Of a stretch of 64,000 nucleotides of DNA, positions 1 through 7,884 are shown in pieces. A model generated the notes under the pieces. The model ran no database searches, had not been told where the DNA came from, and saw only the letters and a list, made by a program, of their open reading frames with translations. The DNA comes from Cellulophaga omnivescoria (GTDB taxonomy: Bacteria > Bacteroidota > Bacteroidia > Flavobacteriales > Flavobacteriaceae): NCBI RefSeq assembly GCF_001999725.1, contig NZ_MDDP01000018.1, positions 1 through 64,000 on the forward strand. The letters run 5' to 3'. Position 1 is the stretch's first letter. Each line of letters begins with the position of its first letter. The translations under genes were made by a program, and so were the position numbers.

Positions 1-116
1 CTAACGATAAGGGCTTTTTTTGCTTTATACTTAAGTATAGTTAACATAGATACTTGCTTTTAGCTCAAAATTAAGCTATTTAAAACTATTTAAAAGCTAA
101 TGACTATAAGATACCA

Positions 117-148
117 AAAAGCCCTAGAAATTATATTCTAGGGCTTTT
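117..148 (-). terminator. Terminator after the first lipoprotein gene
   Basis: A 12-bp stem (AAAAGCCCTAGA pairing with TCTAGGGCTTTT) lies just past the stop of the minus-strand lipoprotein gene. A/T runs on both sides mean it could act in both directions. The 116 bases before it hold nothing I recognise. Confidence 0.75.
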
Positions 149-153
149 GGTGT

Positions 154-867
154 TTATATGGGTGTGTATGGTATAATGTTTAAATTATTGCTTAACAAGT
201 CTATATAACCATAGTAAATACTATCTTGTGTATTTAATATATTGTCTTTATTAGTGTTTACTAGTGTGTTAAAATATAACTTTTGATTGTCTAGTGTAAA
301 TTTATAATGGTGTATAATATCTTTTTTGGTTATTGATATTCGTTTAAAATAACTCCCATCTATATGGCTTATGTATAGAGTAGATTGATCTTTATAGTTT
401 ATCTGATTGTCATTATTTGTATCTGTGTCTATTACTGAGTATAATAAAATTTCTTTATTTGTTTCTTTATAAATATCTCTTAAAAATGTTATACTATTAA
501 TTTGTATTTCTTTTGATGTTAAGGTAATTAAATTGTTTGTGTTTAAGGCTTCAAACTTTAAATTAACGATGTTTCCGTTGATTACATCTCCATACTGACT
601 AATTCCTTGGTTGACTATATTATTGTTCTTATAAGAGCTTCTATTTATTAATTTTTCTGAATCTTCATCAATAGAAATAATTGGATGTATTAGTATTTGA
701 GTGGTTATTGAATCTATTTGAAATGGTAAGTCGGCTATTTTTTTATTGTGAGAATTAATAATTGTTTGGTGATTTGTTTTTAGTTCTGTTTGCGCTTTAA
801 AGATCTTCTTGTCACAAGAGGATATTAAAAGTGTAAGGATTAATGTTGAAGTAATTATCTTTTTCAT
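154..867 (-). CDS. Hypothetical exported lipoprotein with EF-hand-like loops
   Basis: A 237-residue protein of unknown function. It begins with a lipoprotein signal peptide (MKKIITSTLILTLLISSC), so Cys18 is probably lipidated and the protein anchored in the envelope. Two acidic loops near the C-terminal half, DTDTNNDNQINYKD and NTNKDNILNTQD, are spaced like EF-hand or dockerin calcium loops and alternate with strand-rich segments (LYISHIDGSYFKRIS). The start fits because the signal peptide begins at once. It stands alone downstream of rpoD, in the same direction but separated by the rpoD terminator, and has its own terminator. Calcium binding is inferred from loop spacing only; no enzyme motif is visible. 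Confidence 0.7.
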   Translation of the reverse strand: MKKIITSTLILTLLISSCDKKIFKAQTELKTNHQTIINSHNKKIADLPFQIDSITTQILIHPIISIDEDSEKLINRSSYKNNNIVNQGISQYGDVINGNIVNLKFEALNTNNLITLTSKEIQINSITFLRDIYKETNKEILLYSVIDTDTNNDNQINYKDQSTLYISHIDGSYFKRISITKKDIIHHYKFTLDNQKLYFNTLVNTNKDNILNTQDSIYYGYIDLLSNNLNIIPYTPI

Positions 868-978
868 AAGTTGTGGTTTAAATTTTAATAAACTTAAATT
901 AAACTATAGAACAAGAAAAGTAAAAATGAGCAAACGAGTTCTTTTGGTTAGTTAACTCTATATTAGGTGTATAAATTG

Positions 979-1004
979 AAAAACTCCGGTAATCAGCCGG
1001 AGTT
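979..1004 (-). terminator. rpoD transcript terminator
   Basis: The 8-bp GC-rich stem AACTCCGG/CCGGAGTT, followed by a short T run on the minus strand, lies about 140 bases past the rpoD stop. The 136 bases between it and the stop would be the 3' untranslated region. Confidence 0.65.
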
Positions 1005-1140
1005 CATTCATCAATCAAAAAACGAACAGTCATGATAAACTGTTGTTACAGTTCACAAATTACAATTTTTAAAGCAAAAAGACAACTACTGTTGTTATGT
1101 GTTGTTAAAAAAAGGATTTGCGCTTCTAAACCGTTATGGT

Positions 1141-2004
1141 TTATCCAAGATAGGTTTTTAAAATTTTGCTTCTAGAAGTGTGTTTAAGTCTTCTAATAGC
1201 TTTTTCTTTAATTTGTCTTACTCTTTCTCGAGTTAAGTCAAAAGTTTCTCCTATTTCCTCTAAAGTCATAGAATGTTGTTCTGCTAATCCAAAGTATAAG
1301 CGAATTACATCTGCTTCTCTAGGAGTTAATGTTTCTAAAGCTCTTTCTATTTCAGTGCGTAGAGACTCTATTAATAATTCTCTATCTGGATTTGGAGACT
1401 CACCACTACGTAATACATCATACAAATTAGAATCTTCACCATCAATTAATGGAGCATCCATAGATACGTGACGACCAGAGTTTTTTAAAGACTGTTTTAC
1501 GTCCTCAATGGTCATATCTAATTCCTTTGCAATTTCCTCTGCAGACGGCTTTCGCTCATGTGCTTGCTCTAAAAAGGCAAATGTTTTATTAATCTTATTT
1601 ATAGACCCAATTTTGTTTAGTGGTAAACGTACAATACGAGATTGCTCTGCTAATGCTTGTAATATAGATTGACGAATCCACCAAACAGCATAAGAGATAA
1701 ATTTAAAACCACGAGTTTCATCAAAACGTTGCGCAGCTTTAATAAGACCTAAGTTACCTTCATTAATTAAATCTGGTAATGTTAAACCCTGATTTTGGTA
1801 TTGCTTAGCAACAGAAACTACGAACCTAAGGTTGGCTTTAGTTAATTTTTCTAAGGCTACTTGGTCTCCCGCTTTTATTCGCTGTGCTAATTCTACTTCT
1901 TCATCGGCAGTAATTAAGTCTACTTTACCAATTTCCTGTAAATATTTATCTAGCGATGCGGTTTCCCTGTTGGTAACCTGTTTTGTAATTTTAAGCTGTC
2001 TCAT
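1141..2004 (-). CDS. rpoD: Primary RNA polymerase sigma factor (RpoD/SigA)
   Basis: A 287-residue housekeeping sigma-70 factor. Region 1.2 (DKYLQEIG, about residues 19-26) comes first, then region 2 with [12 protein letters not shown] and the -10 recognition helix ([11 protein letters not shown], near 104-114), region 3, and region 4 with the helix-turn-helix TLTREADV...[13 protein letters not shown] near the C-terminus. It lacks region 1.1 and is much shorter than the 613-residue E. coli protein; that is the usual Bacteroidetes form, which reads TAnnTTTG/TTTG promoters like those seen here. It is transcribed alone, with its own terminator downstream. I could not find a clear TAnnTTTG element before the gene. 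Confidence 0.96.
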   Translation of the reverse strand: MRQLKITKQVTNRETASLDKYLQEIGKVDLITADEEVELAQRIKAGDQVALEKLTKANLRFVVSVAKQYQNQGLTLPDLINEGNLGLIKAAQRFDETRGFKFISYAVWWIRQSILQALAEQSRIVRLPLNKIGSINKINKTFAFLEQAHERKPSAEEIAKELDMTIEDVKQSLKNSGRHVSMDAPLIDGEDSNLYDVLRSGESPNPDRELLIESLRTEIERALETLTPREADVIRLYFGLAEQHSMTLEEIGETFDLTRERVRQIKEKAIRRLKHTSRSKILKTYLG

Positions 2005-2177
2005 TTAATATATAATTTACGCGCAACTAAAGGGCTGCATATACTTATACGTAGAAAAACAAGAAATGTTACATTTTGTTAATGTTAAATTTATCTTTTT
2101 CTGATTATTTAGTCGAAATAAAGTAAATAACCTTAATAAAAACTTCATTTTTTATTTAACTGCTTAGGTATTAGGTA

Positions 2178-2216
2178 TAAAAAAAGCAGATATATATTAG
2201 ATATCTGCTTTTTTTA
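2178..2216 (-). terminator. Terminator after the glycosyltransferase gene
   Basis: AAAAAAGCAGATAT pairs with ATATCTGCTTTTTT across a short loop. It has A and T tracts on both sides, directly downstream of the glycosyltransferase stop, and ends about 170 bases upstream of rpoD. Confidence 0.8.
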
Positions 2217-2238
2217 ATAAAAATATGTTGTGTCTGTT

Positions 2239-3672
2239 TTATTTTTTTTCTGCTAATCCACGGGTTAACCATCCTCTTCTACTTGCTGTAGCAATAGCAT
2301 AAGGAGTAATCCAGAATAAACCAAACGTATATAAAATACTATACGTATATGCCCATAAAGATTCTTGTGGTTTGTATTTGTTAGAATAAAATATTACCGA
2401 GAATGTAGATAATATTAAAATACTAAATAGTGTCGATGTTAAAAATAATAGTGGGTGAGTTGCTACAAAAAATAGCATAAATAATAAAAATGGATAACTC
2501 ATTATAATTTTTATAGATTGATTTATAAATAACAATCTAGAGCCAGCTTTAGATTCTTTTCTAAAGTTTGTAAATACATATTTTGCCATTTCTATATTTT
2601 CACGAACATTACTTCTTCCCCATCTGATAAACATTTTATATAAACCTTTGTATTTTTCTGGTACATTAGTATATGCATTTGCATTTCTCTGAAAAAGTAC
2701 GTGATTACCTTCTTTTAAAATCATATTTGTCATAGCTCTGTCTTCGCCTATATCTGATGGTTTACCCATAAAGGTTTGGTTTATCCATTTTGGTAAAACT
2801 TTAAATACTGCAGAACTACGGTATGCTGCTAAAGCACCAGGTGTACATAAAACTGAATTTAATGTACTTTCTGCAGAACGAACAAACTCAAAACTTAAAA
2901 CAAAACTTACGTCTAACATTTTAGGAATTAATGCTTTTGCCTTGTTTAAAACTCTAATATTACCAGCTACAGCACCAACTTTTTCATTAACAACAAACGG
3001 ACTAACTAAATTACGAAGAGTATCTGCGTCTACTATAGAGTCACTATCTACAGTTACAAAAACATCTCCAGTTCCTAAATTAAAACCACGGTACAATGCG
3101 TGTCTTTTGCCTTTATTCTCTGGCTGTTGGTATATTTCTACACTTTCTCCCAATTTTTGCTTTGCTTTTTTCATCCACTCCCAAGTGTCATCTGCACTAC
3201 CATCATCTATAGATATTAATTGTAATTTGTCTTTAGGAAAATCGCTGTTAATTAAACTAACTAAAGTGTCATGTACTTGTTTTCCTTCATTATAAGCAGG
3301 TACAATAACAGTTATTCTAGGTAACTTATCATCAGAAACCGATGCTATAGGTTTGTATTTAAAATATCTATAAAGTATAAATAAGAAAAATATAACCTTA
3401 AATATTAATAGAGTAGTGGCAATAGCCATAAAAATTAAACCAAAAGTAGAATCTGTTCTGCTTTGGTTAAATTGAAGAAAGTCATTTTGAAAAGTTACCA
3501 TATAGTAGATAGAACCTAATAATAATAAAAATGTGGTGGCTAAAACTACTATGGCTAAAGAATTATTTTCCTTAGAGGCACTTACTTTTTCGTCTACAGA
3601 CATTTTAAAATCTTGAAAAATTGTTGCTGTCTTTTTATATGAAGTTTTTAATAGCATAGGTATTGTGTTCAT
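2239..3672 (-). CDS. Membrane glycosyltransferase family 2 (processive type)
   Basis: A 477-residue inner-membrane GT2 enzyme. Two transmembrane helices lie near residues 40-62 and 80-103. The GT-A catalytic domain follows, starting at TVIVPAYNEG, with the nucleotide-binding DDGS, the metal-binding DSDS and the acceptor-side GEDRAMT. The FIRWGRS segment stands where processive synthases carry (Q/R)xxRW. Three or four C-terminal membrane helices complete the layout seen in hyaluronan, cellulose and poly-N-acetylglucosamine synthases. Probably it makes or extends a surface polysaccharide; the sugar cannot be told from sequence. It is a single gene with no polysaccharide genes beside it. Confidence 0.85.
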   Translation of the reverse strand: MNTIPMLLKTSYKKTATIFQDFKMSVDEKVSASKENNSLAIVVLATTFLLLLGSIYYMVTFQNDFLQFNQSRTDSTFGLIFMAIATTLLIFKVIFFLFILYRYFKYKPIASVSDDKLPRITVIVPAYNEGKQVHDTLVSLINSDFPKDKLQLISIDDGSADDTWEWMKKAKQKLGESVEIYQQPENKGKRHALYRGFNLGTGDVFVTVDSDSIVDADTLRNLVSPFVVNEKVGAVAGNIRVLNKAKALIPKMLDVSFVLSFEFVRSAESTLNSVLCTPGALAAYRSSAVFKVLPKWINQTFMGKPSDIGEDRAMTNMILKEGNHVLFQRNANAYTNVPEKYKGLYKMFIRWGRSNVRENIEMAKYVFTNFRKESKAGSRLLFINQSIKIIMSYPFLLFMLFFVATHPLLFLTSTLFSILILSTFSVIFYSNKYKPQESLWAYTYSILYTFGLFWITPYAIATASRRGWLTRGLAEKK

Positions 3673-3846
3673 AATTTTATAGTTTTTAACTCTGTTCTCT
3701 GTTAGTTTTACGAACGGAATGCTATTTTAGATTTTTAGATATTTTTATTTATGAATATCTTAAGAAAAAGCTAGTCTTAAGCTTTAAATTGTTAAAAGCT
3801 TGTTAAGGAGTTGAGAATATGATATAAAAATAAAAGGTTGTAAAAC

Positions 3847-3878
3847 AAAAATTGCTTCCTTTTACAGAAGCAATTTTT
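3847..3878 (-). terminator. Terminator of the proline operon
   Basis: The perfect 12-bp stem AAAAATTGCTTC/GAAGCAATTTTT lies 26 bases past the proA stop, with A/T tracts forming the U-run in either direction. Confidence 0.8.
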
Positions 3879-3904
3879 ATGTGTAAGTGTTTTAGATCTT
3901 TTAT

Positions 3905-5104
3905 TTAGGATCTAATGTGTCCATCTCCAAATACATAATATTTGTTAGTAACCAATTGTTTTAAACCAAGTGGGCCTCTATGGTGAAGCTTATCTGTACT
4001 TATTGCTAATTCTGCACCAACTCCCATTTGTCCGCCATCTGTAAATCTTGTAGAGGCATTATGGTATACTGCGGCACTGTCTACTTGTTGCATAAATTTT
4101 GAAGCTTTTGTAGAGTCTTCTGTTAAAATTGAAGCAGAATGTCCGCCAGAATAGGTATTAATCATTTTTATAGCATCATCAATACCATTAACTTCTCCTA
4201 TTAAAATTTTTAGAGATAAAAATTCTTGATACCAAATATCATCATCACTAATTGTGTTATTATTTGGAATTAATTTAGCTATGTTTTTATCTACAAATAT
4301 ACTAACGTTTAGTTGTTTTAAAACTACTTCTAATTCTTTTACTTTAGCTTCGTAATTAGTAATGTTTTTGTTTATTAGGACTTTATCTAATGCATTACAG
4401 CCTGATATTTTATGGGTTTTTGCATTAACAATAACATTAATTGTTTTGGTCCAATCTGCATCCTGATCCACGTACAAAAAATTGTTTCCACGACCACTTA
4501 CAAGTACAGCGCAACTAGCATTATCTTTTACAAATTTAATTAAACGCTCACCACCTCTAGGTACAATTAAATCTAACTTTTCTGGTGGATTTTTTAAAAA
4601 CTCTTGCGTTTCTTCTCTTTGTAAATGCAATAGTTTTATCCAGTATTTAGAAACATTATTTTCTTCTAAAGCTCTATGCCAACATTTTTCTAAAAATGTA
4701 TTACTATGCAGTGCTTCTTTACCACCTTTTAGTAAAATTTTGTTGTTAGCTTTAAAGGCTAAAACAGCAGCTTCAATAGTAACATCTGGTCTAGACTCAT
4801 AAATAATAAGTATAGTGCCAAAAGGAGCAGTTTTGTTGGTAACTACCAATCCACTATCTAAAGTTAGACTAGATATTTCTTGATTTACAGGGTCGTCCTG
4901 ATTTTTTACTTCTGTAATGGCCTTAATCATTCCGTCTATTTTGTTATTGTTAACAATTAAACGGTCTAATAGAGCTTGGTCTTCTATGTTAAAAGCTTGT
5001 ATGTCTTTTTTATTTTCTTCTAGAATTTTTTCTCTGTCATTATCAATAATTTTAATCATTGATTCTAGAACGTCATTTTTTATTTTGGAGCTTAATAATT
5101 TCAT
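3905..5104 (-). CDS. proA: Glutamate-5-semialdehyde dehydrogenase (gamma-glutamyl phosphate reductase)
   Basis: A 399-residue enzyme of the aldehyde dehydrogenase fold. It reduces gamma-glutamyl phosphate with NADPH to glutamate 5-semialdehyde, the second step of proline synthesis. Family signatures visible are ESRPDVT (about residues 104-110), LKGGKEALHSN, the catalytic-cysteine segment SGCNALDK, and STRFTDGGQMG...AISTDKLHHRGP near the end. The length is slightly short of E. coli ProA (417). It is the last gene of the proC-proB-proA operon, starting 11 bases after the proB stop, and a strong terminator follows. Confidence 0.95.
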   Translation of the reverse strand: MKLLSSKIKNDVLESMIKIIDNDREKILEENKKDIQAFNIEDQALLDRLIVNNNKIDGMIKAITEVKNQDDPVNQEISSLTLDSGLVVTNKTAPFGTILIIYESRPDVTIEAAVLAFKANNKILLKGGKEALHSNTFLEKCWHRALEENNVSKYWIKLLHLQREETQEFLKNPPEKLDLIVPRGGERLIKFVKDNASCAVLVSGRGNNFLYVDQDADWTKTINVIVNAKTHKISGCNALDKVLINKNITNYEAKVKELEVVLKQLNVSIFVDKNIAKLIPNNNTISDDDIWYQEFLSLKILIGEVNGIDDAIKMINTYSGGHSASILTEDSTKASKFMQQVDSAAVYHNASTRFTDGGQMGVGAELAISTDKLHHRGPLGLKQLVTNKYYVFGDGHIRS

Positions 5105-5115
5105 ATATTTTTATT

Positions 5116-5886
5116 TTAATGAATAAATTTTGTTCCTATCTTTTTATTATCAATAATATCTACAATAACATTTTGTTTTTTTCCATTTGCTATGTAAGTA
5201 GGAATCTCTTTTTTAGCGGTACTTTTTGCTATTTTTAATTTAGATGCCATACCGCCGCGGCCTTCACCTTCTTTTTTACCACTAGCTTTTACGTATTGTT
5301 CTACATCTTGGTCGTGTGTAACTTCACTAATTTTTTTAGAGTTTTTGTCGTCAGGGTGCCCTGTGTACAAACCATCTGTATCAGATAAAATAATTAATCT
5401 ATCTGCATCTATTAACTCTGCTACCAAACTTGCTAGTTCATCATTATCTGTAAACATAGACATCGTTACAGATACGGCGTCATCTTCATTGGCAATTGGT
5501 ATGATGCCTTCGGACAATAGGCCTTCATAACAATTAATCATATTATCTCTGTGTACACCCAAATCAAAATCTCTTTTAGTTGCTAAAACTTGGGCACAAC
5601 GCATACCATAATCGCTAAATAAACTATAATAATGCCTCATTAATCTTGGTTGTCCCACAGATGAGTATACTTGTCTTCTAGTAGATTTATCTGTTATGTT
5701 TGTTTCTCCTAATATTTCTTTTCCTGCAATAGCAGACCCAGATGAAACTAAGACAACCATAATATCTCTTTCATACAAAACAGATATTTGCCTAACAAGT
5801 TCTTTTAAAATTGGACCTAAAATTCTATTGTCTTTATTGGTAAGTACATTTGTGCCTACTTTTACAACCACTCTTTTAACTTCCAT
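5116..5886 (-). CDS. proB: Glutamate 5-kinase, short form without PUA domain
   Basis: A 256-residue amino-acid kinase that phosphorylates glutamate to start proline synthesis. The kinase-fold motifs are KVGTNVLT near the start, VSSGSAIAG, the substrate loop NEDDAVS, and GRGGMASKLKIA. E. coli ProB is 367 residues because of a C-terminal PUA domain; this protein stops right after the kinase domain (IGTKFIH), so the PUA domain is absent. That is common outside proteobacteria and not a sign of decay. Proline feedback through the kinase domain is possible but cannot be judged here. It sits between proC and proA with 11-base gaps on both sides. Confidence 0.94.
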   Translation of the reverse strand: MEVKRVVVKVGTNVLTNKDNRILGPILKELVRQISVLYERDIMVVLVSSGSAIAGKEILGETNITDKSTRRQVYSSVGQPRLMRHYYSLFSDYGMRCAQVLATKRDFDLGVHRDNMINCYEGLLSEGIIPIANEDDAVSVTMSMFTDNDELASLVAELIDADRLIILSDTDGLYTGHPDDKNSKKISEVTHDQDVEQYVKASGKKEGEGRGGMASKLKIAKSTAKKEIPTYIANGKKQNVIVDIIDNKKIGTKFIH

Positions 5887-5897
5887 TTTATTGTTTT

Positions 5898-6704
5898 TTA
5901 TTTTTCTTTACCCATTTCTATAGCTCTATTAAATGCAGCATATGCTGCATCTTGTATAAGCTGTTTTACGTTGTTATCTTCCATAGAATCTATAGCAGCT
6001 TGTGTTGTACCACCTTTAGATGCAACACGGTCTATCCATTTTTTTGGAGAAATGTCATTTTGGTTAAAAAGTTCTATGGCACCTTCAAAAGTACTACTCA
6101 CAAGAACCTTAGAATCATAGTCTGAAAAGCCCATTTTTAGGGCTGCCTCTAGCATAGATTGCATAAAGTAAAATACATAAGCGGGTCCGCTACCAGAAAT
6201 ACCTGTAGATGCGTCAATAAAATTTTCCGTTTTAACGTGTATGGATGTTCCTGTAGTATCTAGTAAATTGCGAACCATAAGAAGTTCTATTTTAGATACA
6301 TCTTTAGATTCTGTATAAGATGTAACGCCCTTACCAACCTGTGCTGGTAAATTTGGCATTGTGCGTATTATTTTAATTACACTTAGTCTCTGCTGTATAG
6401 ATTGTATTGTAACGCCAGCCATTAAGGACACAATTATTTGCTGGTTGTTAAGCATAGTTTTCATTTTAGCAAATAAATCATCACTATGGTAAGGTTTAAC
6501 AGCAATAAAAACTAAATCAGATTGTGGAAGGCAATCTTCTAAATTATCAAAAACGTTAAATGCTTGGTTTTCTCTTAATGTTTCAATTTTTTTTGGATCG
6601 GTGTCGTAAATTCTAAGTTTGTGTTTGTTTAAAAGTGGAGATTTAGACATACCTTCTGAGTATGTTAGTCCCATATTACCTGCACCAATTACTAATACTT
6701 TCAT
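5898..6704 (-). CDS. proC: Pyrroline-5-carboxylate reductase
   Basis: About 268 residues; the last step of proline synthesis, NAD(P)H-dependent reduction of pyrroline-5-carboxylate. The protein opens with the dinucleotide-binding motif KVLVIGAGNMG, and the family signature GISGSGPAYVFYFMQSM with KGGTTQAAIDSM follows in the C-terminal dimerisation domain. The open frame can be extended nine codons upstream (MYIKQYIYK), but the Rossmann motif directly after Met at 6704 shows that to be the start. It is the first gene of proC-proB-proA, so all three dedicated proline-biosynthesis genes form one transcript. Confidence 0.94.
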   Translation of the reverse strand: MKVLVIGAGNMGLTYSEGMSKSPLLNKHKLRIYDTDPKKIETLRENQAFNVFDNLEDCLPQSDLVFIAVKPYHSDDLFAKMKTMLNNQQIIVSLMAGVTIQSIQQRLSVIKIIRTMPNLPAQVGKGVTSYTESKDVSKIELLMVRNLLDTTGTSIHVKTENFIDASTGISGSGPAYVFYFMQSMLEAALKMGFSDYDSKVLVSSTFEGAIELFNQNDISPKKWIDRVASKGGTTQAAIDSMEDNNVKQLIQDAAYAAFNRAIEMGKEK

Positions 6705-7029
6705 TTTGTATATATATTGTTTTATATACACTTAGTGGCACAAGGACTATGCAAGAGTGCGGATATTAAAATCTAATTTTAAGGAATCATTAATCTGTTA
6801 ATGATATACTCTTAGATTGTGATGTTGTTAATTGATATGCAAAATGCTTAAAATATTATAAATTTGAAGATTAATTTTAATGTTTTGCAGGTGACAGACT
6901 GTCGCGTAAAAATGACGGTTTTGATGAAAAAAATACGTTTTTAGATAAAAAAAGCCCAAAAATATTAATTTTTGAACTTTTTTTAAGTTTTTTTGTCTAG
7001 TATGACAAGTGATTTGTTTTTACTTATGC
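6705..7029. other. Intergenic region between the VWA gene and proC
   Basis: These 325 bases hold no open frame worth calling. They contain the promoter region of the proline operon, where I could not find a clean TAnnTTTG. There is an exact 11-base palindrome GACAGACTGTC at 6893-6903, and a terminator for the VWA gene at 6945-6985. Confidence 0.6.
6945..6985 (-). terminator. Terminator after the VWA lipoprotein gene
   Basis: On the minus strand the stem AGTTCAAAAAT/ATTTTTGGGCT (11 pairs, two of them G-T) is followed at once by seven Ts. It lies 44 bases beyond the stop of the VWA gene. Confidence 0.7.
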
Positions 7030-7737
7030 TTACATTTTTGAAGTAATAGATGTACCATTATTTTCTTGAGCTAATGTTCTCATAAAATCTAAATCTGCAT
7101 CTTCGCCAAAAGCAATAGTGTGTATAATAATATTGTTAGTATTTGTTTTTCTAATTTCTTCTAACACAGCTTCCGGTCCGCTATTAGGTAAGCCGTCACT
7201 CATTAATACAATTTCTTGCACATCTGTTGTAGCTAATGCTTCTAGCAATGCCTCTAATGTATTAGTTCCGCCACTTGCTTTTAAATTTTGGACAAAAATG
7301 TTTGCTGATGTTCTTGTTGTATTATTTGCAACGCTAAATTCTGTAGCTTGTTTGGTAACATCGTTATTAAATGAATATACTAAGAATTTTTTTCCGTCAG
7401 GAAGCCCTTTAAGAGCAGGTATTAGTTTGCGTTTAACAGCGCCGAGCTTGGTAGCTTCTTTGGTCACTTGTTTGCCCAAGATACTACCAATTTTACCTCC
7501 AATTACTTTACTTACTTGATTGCCTGCGGTGTTGCCAGCTTCTCTCATTACCTGGTCTTTTATAGATCCCTCATCTATACCTTCCATACTACCAGAAACG
7601 TCTATTAGATATAAAGTGTTTTTGGTAGATGTTTCAATTCCAAAAAAGTCATTAGATTTTTTTGCCACGTAACAAGACTGTAAGGCTGTACAGGTAACAA
7701 TAAGTGTTAGTATGGCTAGTGTTCTTTTTGTTTTCAT
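7030..7737 (-). CDS. VWA-domain lipoprotein
   Basis: About 235 residues. A lipoprotein signal peptide (LIVTCTALQSC) is followed by a von Willebrand factor A domain. The metal-ion-dependent adhesion motif DVSGS (from LYLIDVSGSM) is intact, and the VWA fold is supported by FLVYSFNNDV, LMSDGLPNSG and IHTIAFGEDADLDFMR. Between the MIDAS strand and the next strand sits an inserted glycine-rich basic segment (VSKVIGGKIGSILGKQV). Proteins of this kind bind a partner through the metal, usually in envelope complexes; the partner is unknown. Translation could also begin four codons earlier (7749). It is monocistronic with its own terminator. Confidence 0.8.
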   Translation of the reverse strand: MKTKRTLAILTLIVTCTALQSCYVAKKSNDFFGIETSTKNTLYLIDVSGSMEGIDEGSIKDQVMREAGNTAGNQVSKVIGGKIGSILGKQVTKEATKLGAVKRKLIPALKGLPDGKKFLVYSFNNDVTKQATEFSVANNTTRTSANIFVQNLKASGGTNTLEALLEALATTDVQEIVLMSDGLPNSGPEAVLEEIRKTNTNNIIIHTIAFGEDADLDFMRTLAQENNGTSITSKM

Positions 7738-7828
7738 TTTGTGTATCATTTTATTTAAAAAGCTAATGTACTATTATTTTATGTTTGCGATTTAAAAGTA
7801 AGGGGTTTTATATGTTATTTGGTATAAA

Positions 7829-7864
7829 AAAAAGCCCAACAAATTTAAATTGTTGGGCTTTTTT
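7829..7864 (-). terminator. pnp terminator
   Basis: AAAAAGCCCAACAA pairs with TTGTTGGGCTTTTT around a short A/T loop, 20 bases past the pnp stop. This is a strong, symmetrical intrinsic terminator. Confidence 0.85.
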
Positions 7865-7884
7865 ATTTTCGAGAAAACTAAAAA

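Noticed and set aside
154-867. Dockerin domain call
   Set aside because: Only the loop spacing fits; the helices between the two loops and the rest of the dockerin fold are absent.
1166-1471. A 101-residue plus-strand frame inside rpoD
   Set aside because: It is antisense to the strongly conserved region 3-4 of the sigma factor, with no promoter or family likeness.
6705-6731. Upstream extension of proC (also seen for ubiE, rsmG, map, GNAT and pepE)
   Set aside because: Conserved N-terminal motifs begin at the inner Met in each case, and for ubiE, rsmG, map and GNAT a promoter element lies within the extension.
6893-6903. Palindrome GACAGACTGTC considered as a stress or sigma-54 promoter site
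   Set aside because: No TGGCAC-N5-TTGC pair stands at the right spacing on either strand, and the 5-bp arms are too short to carry a claim alone.
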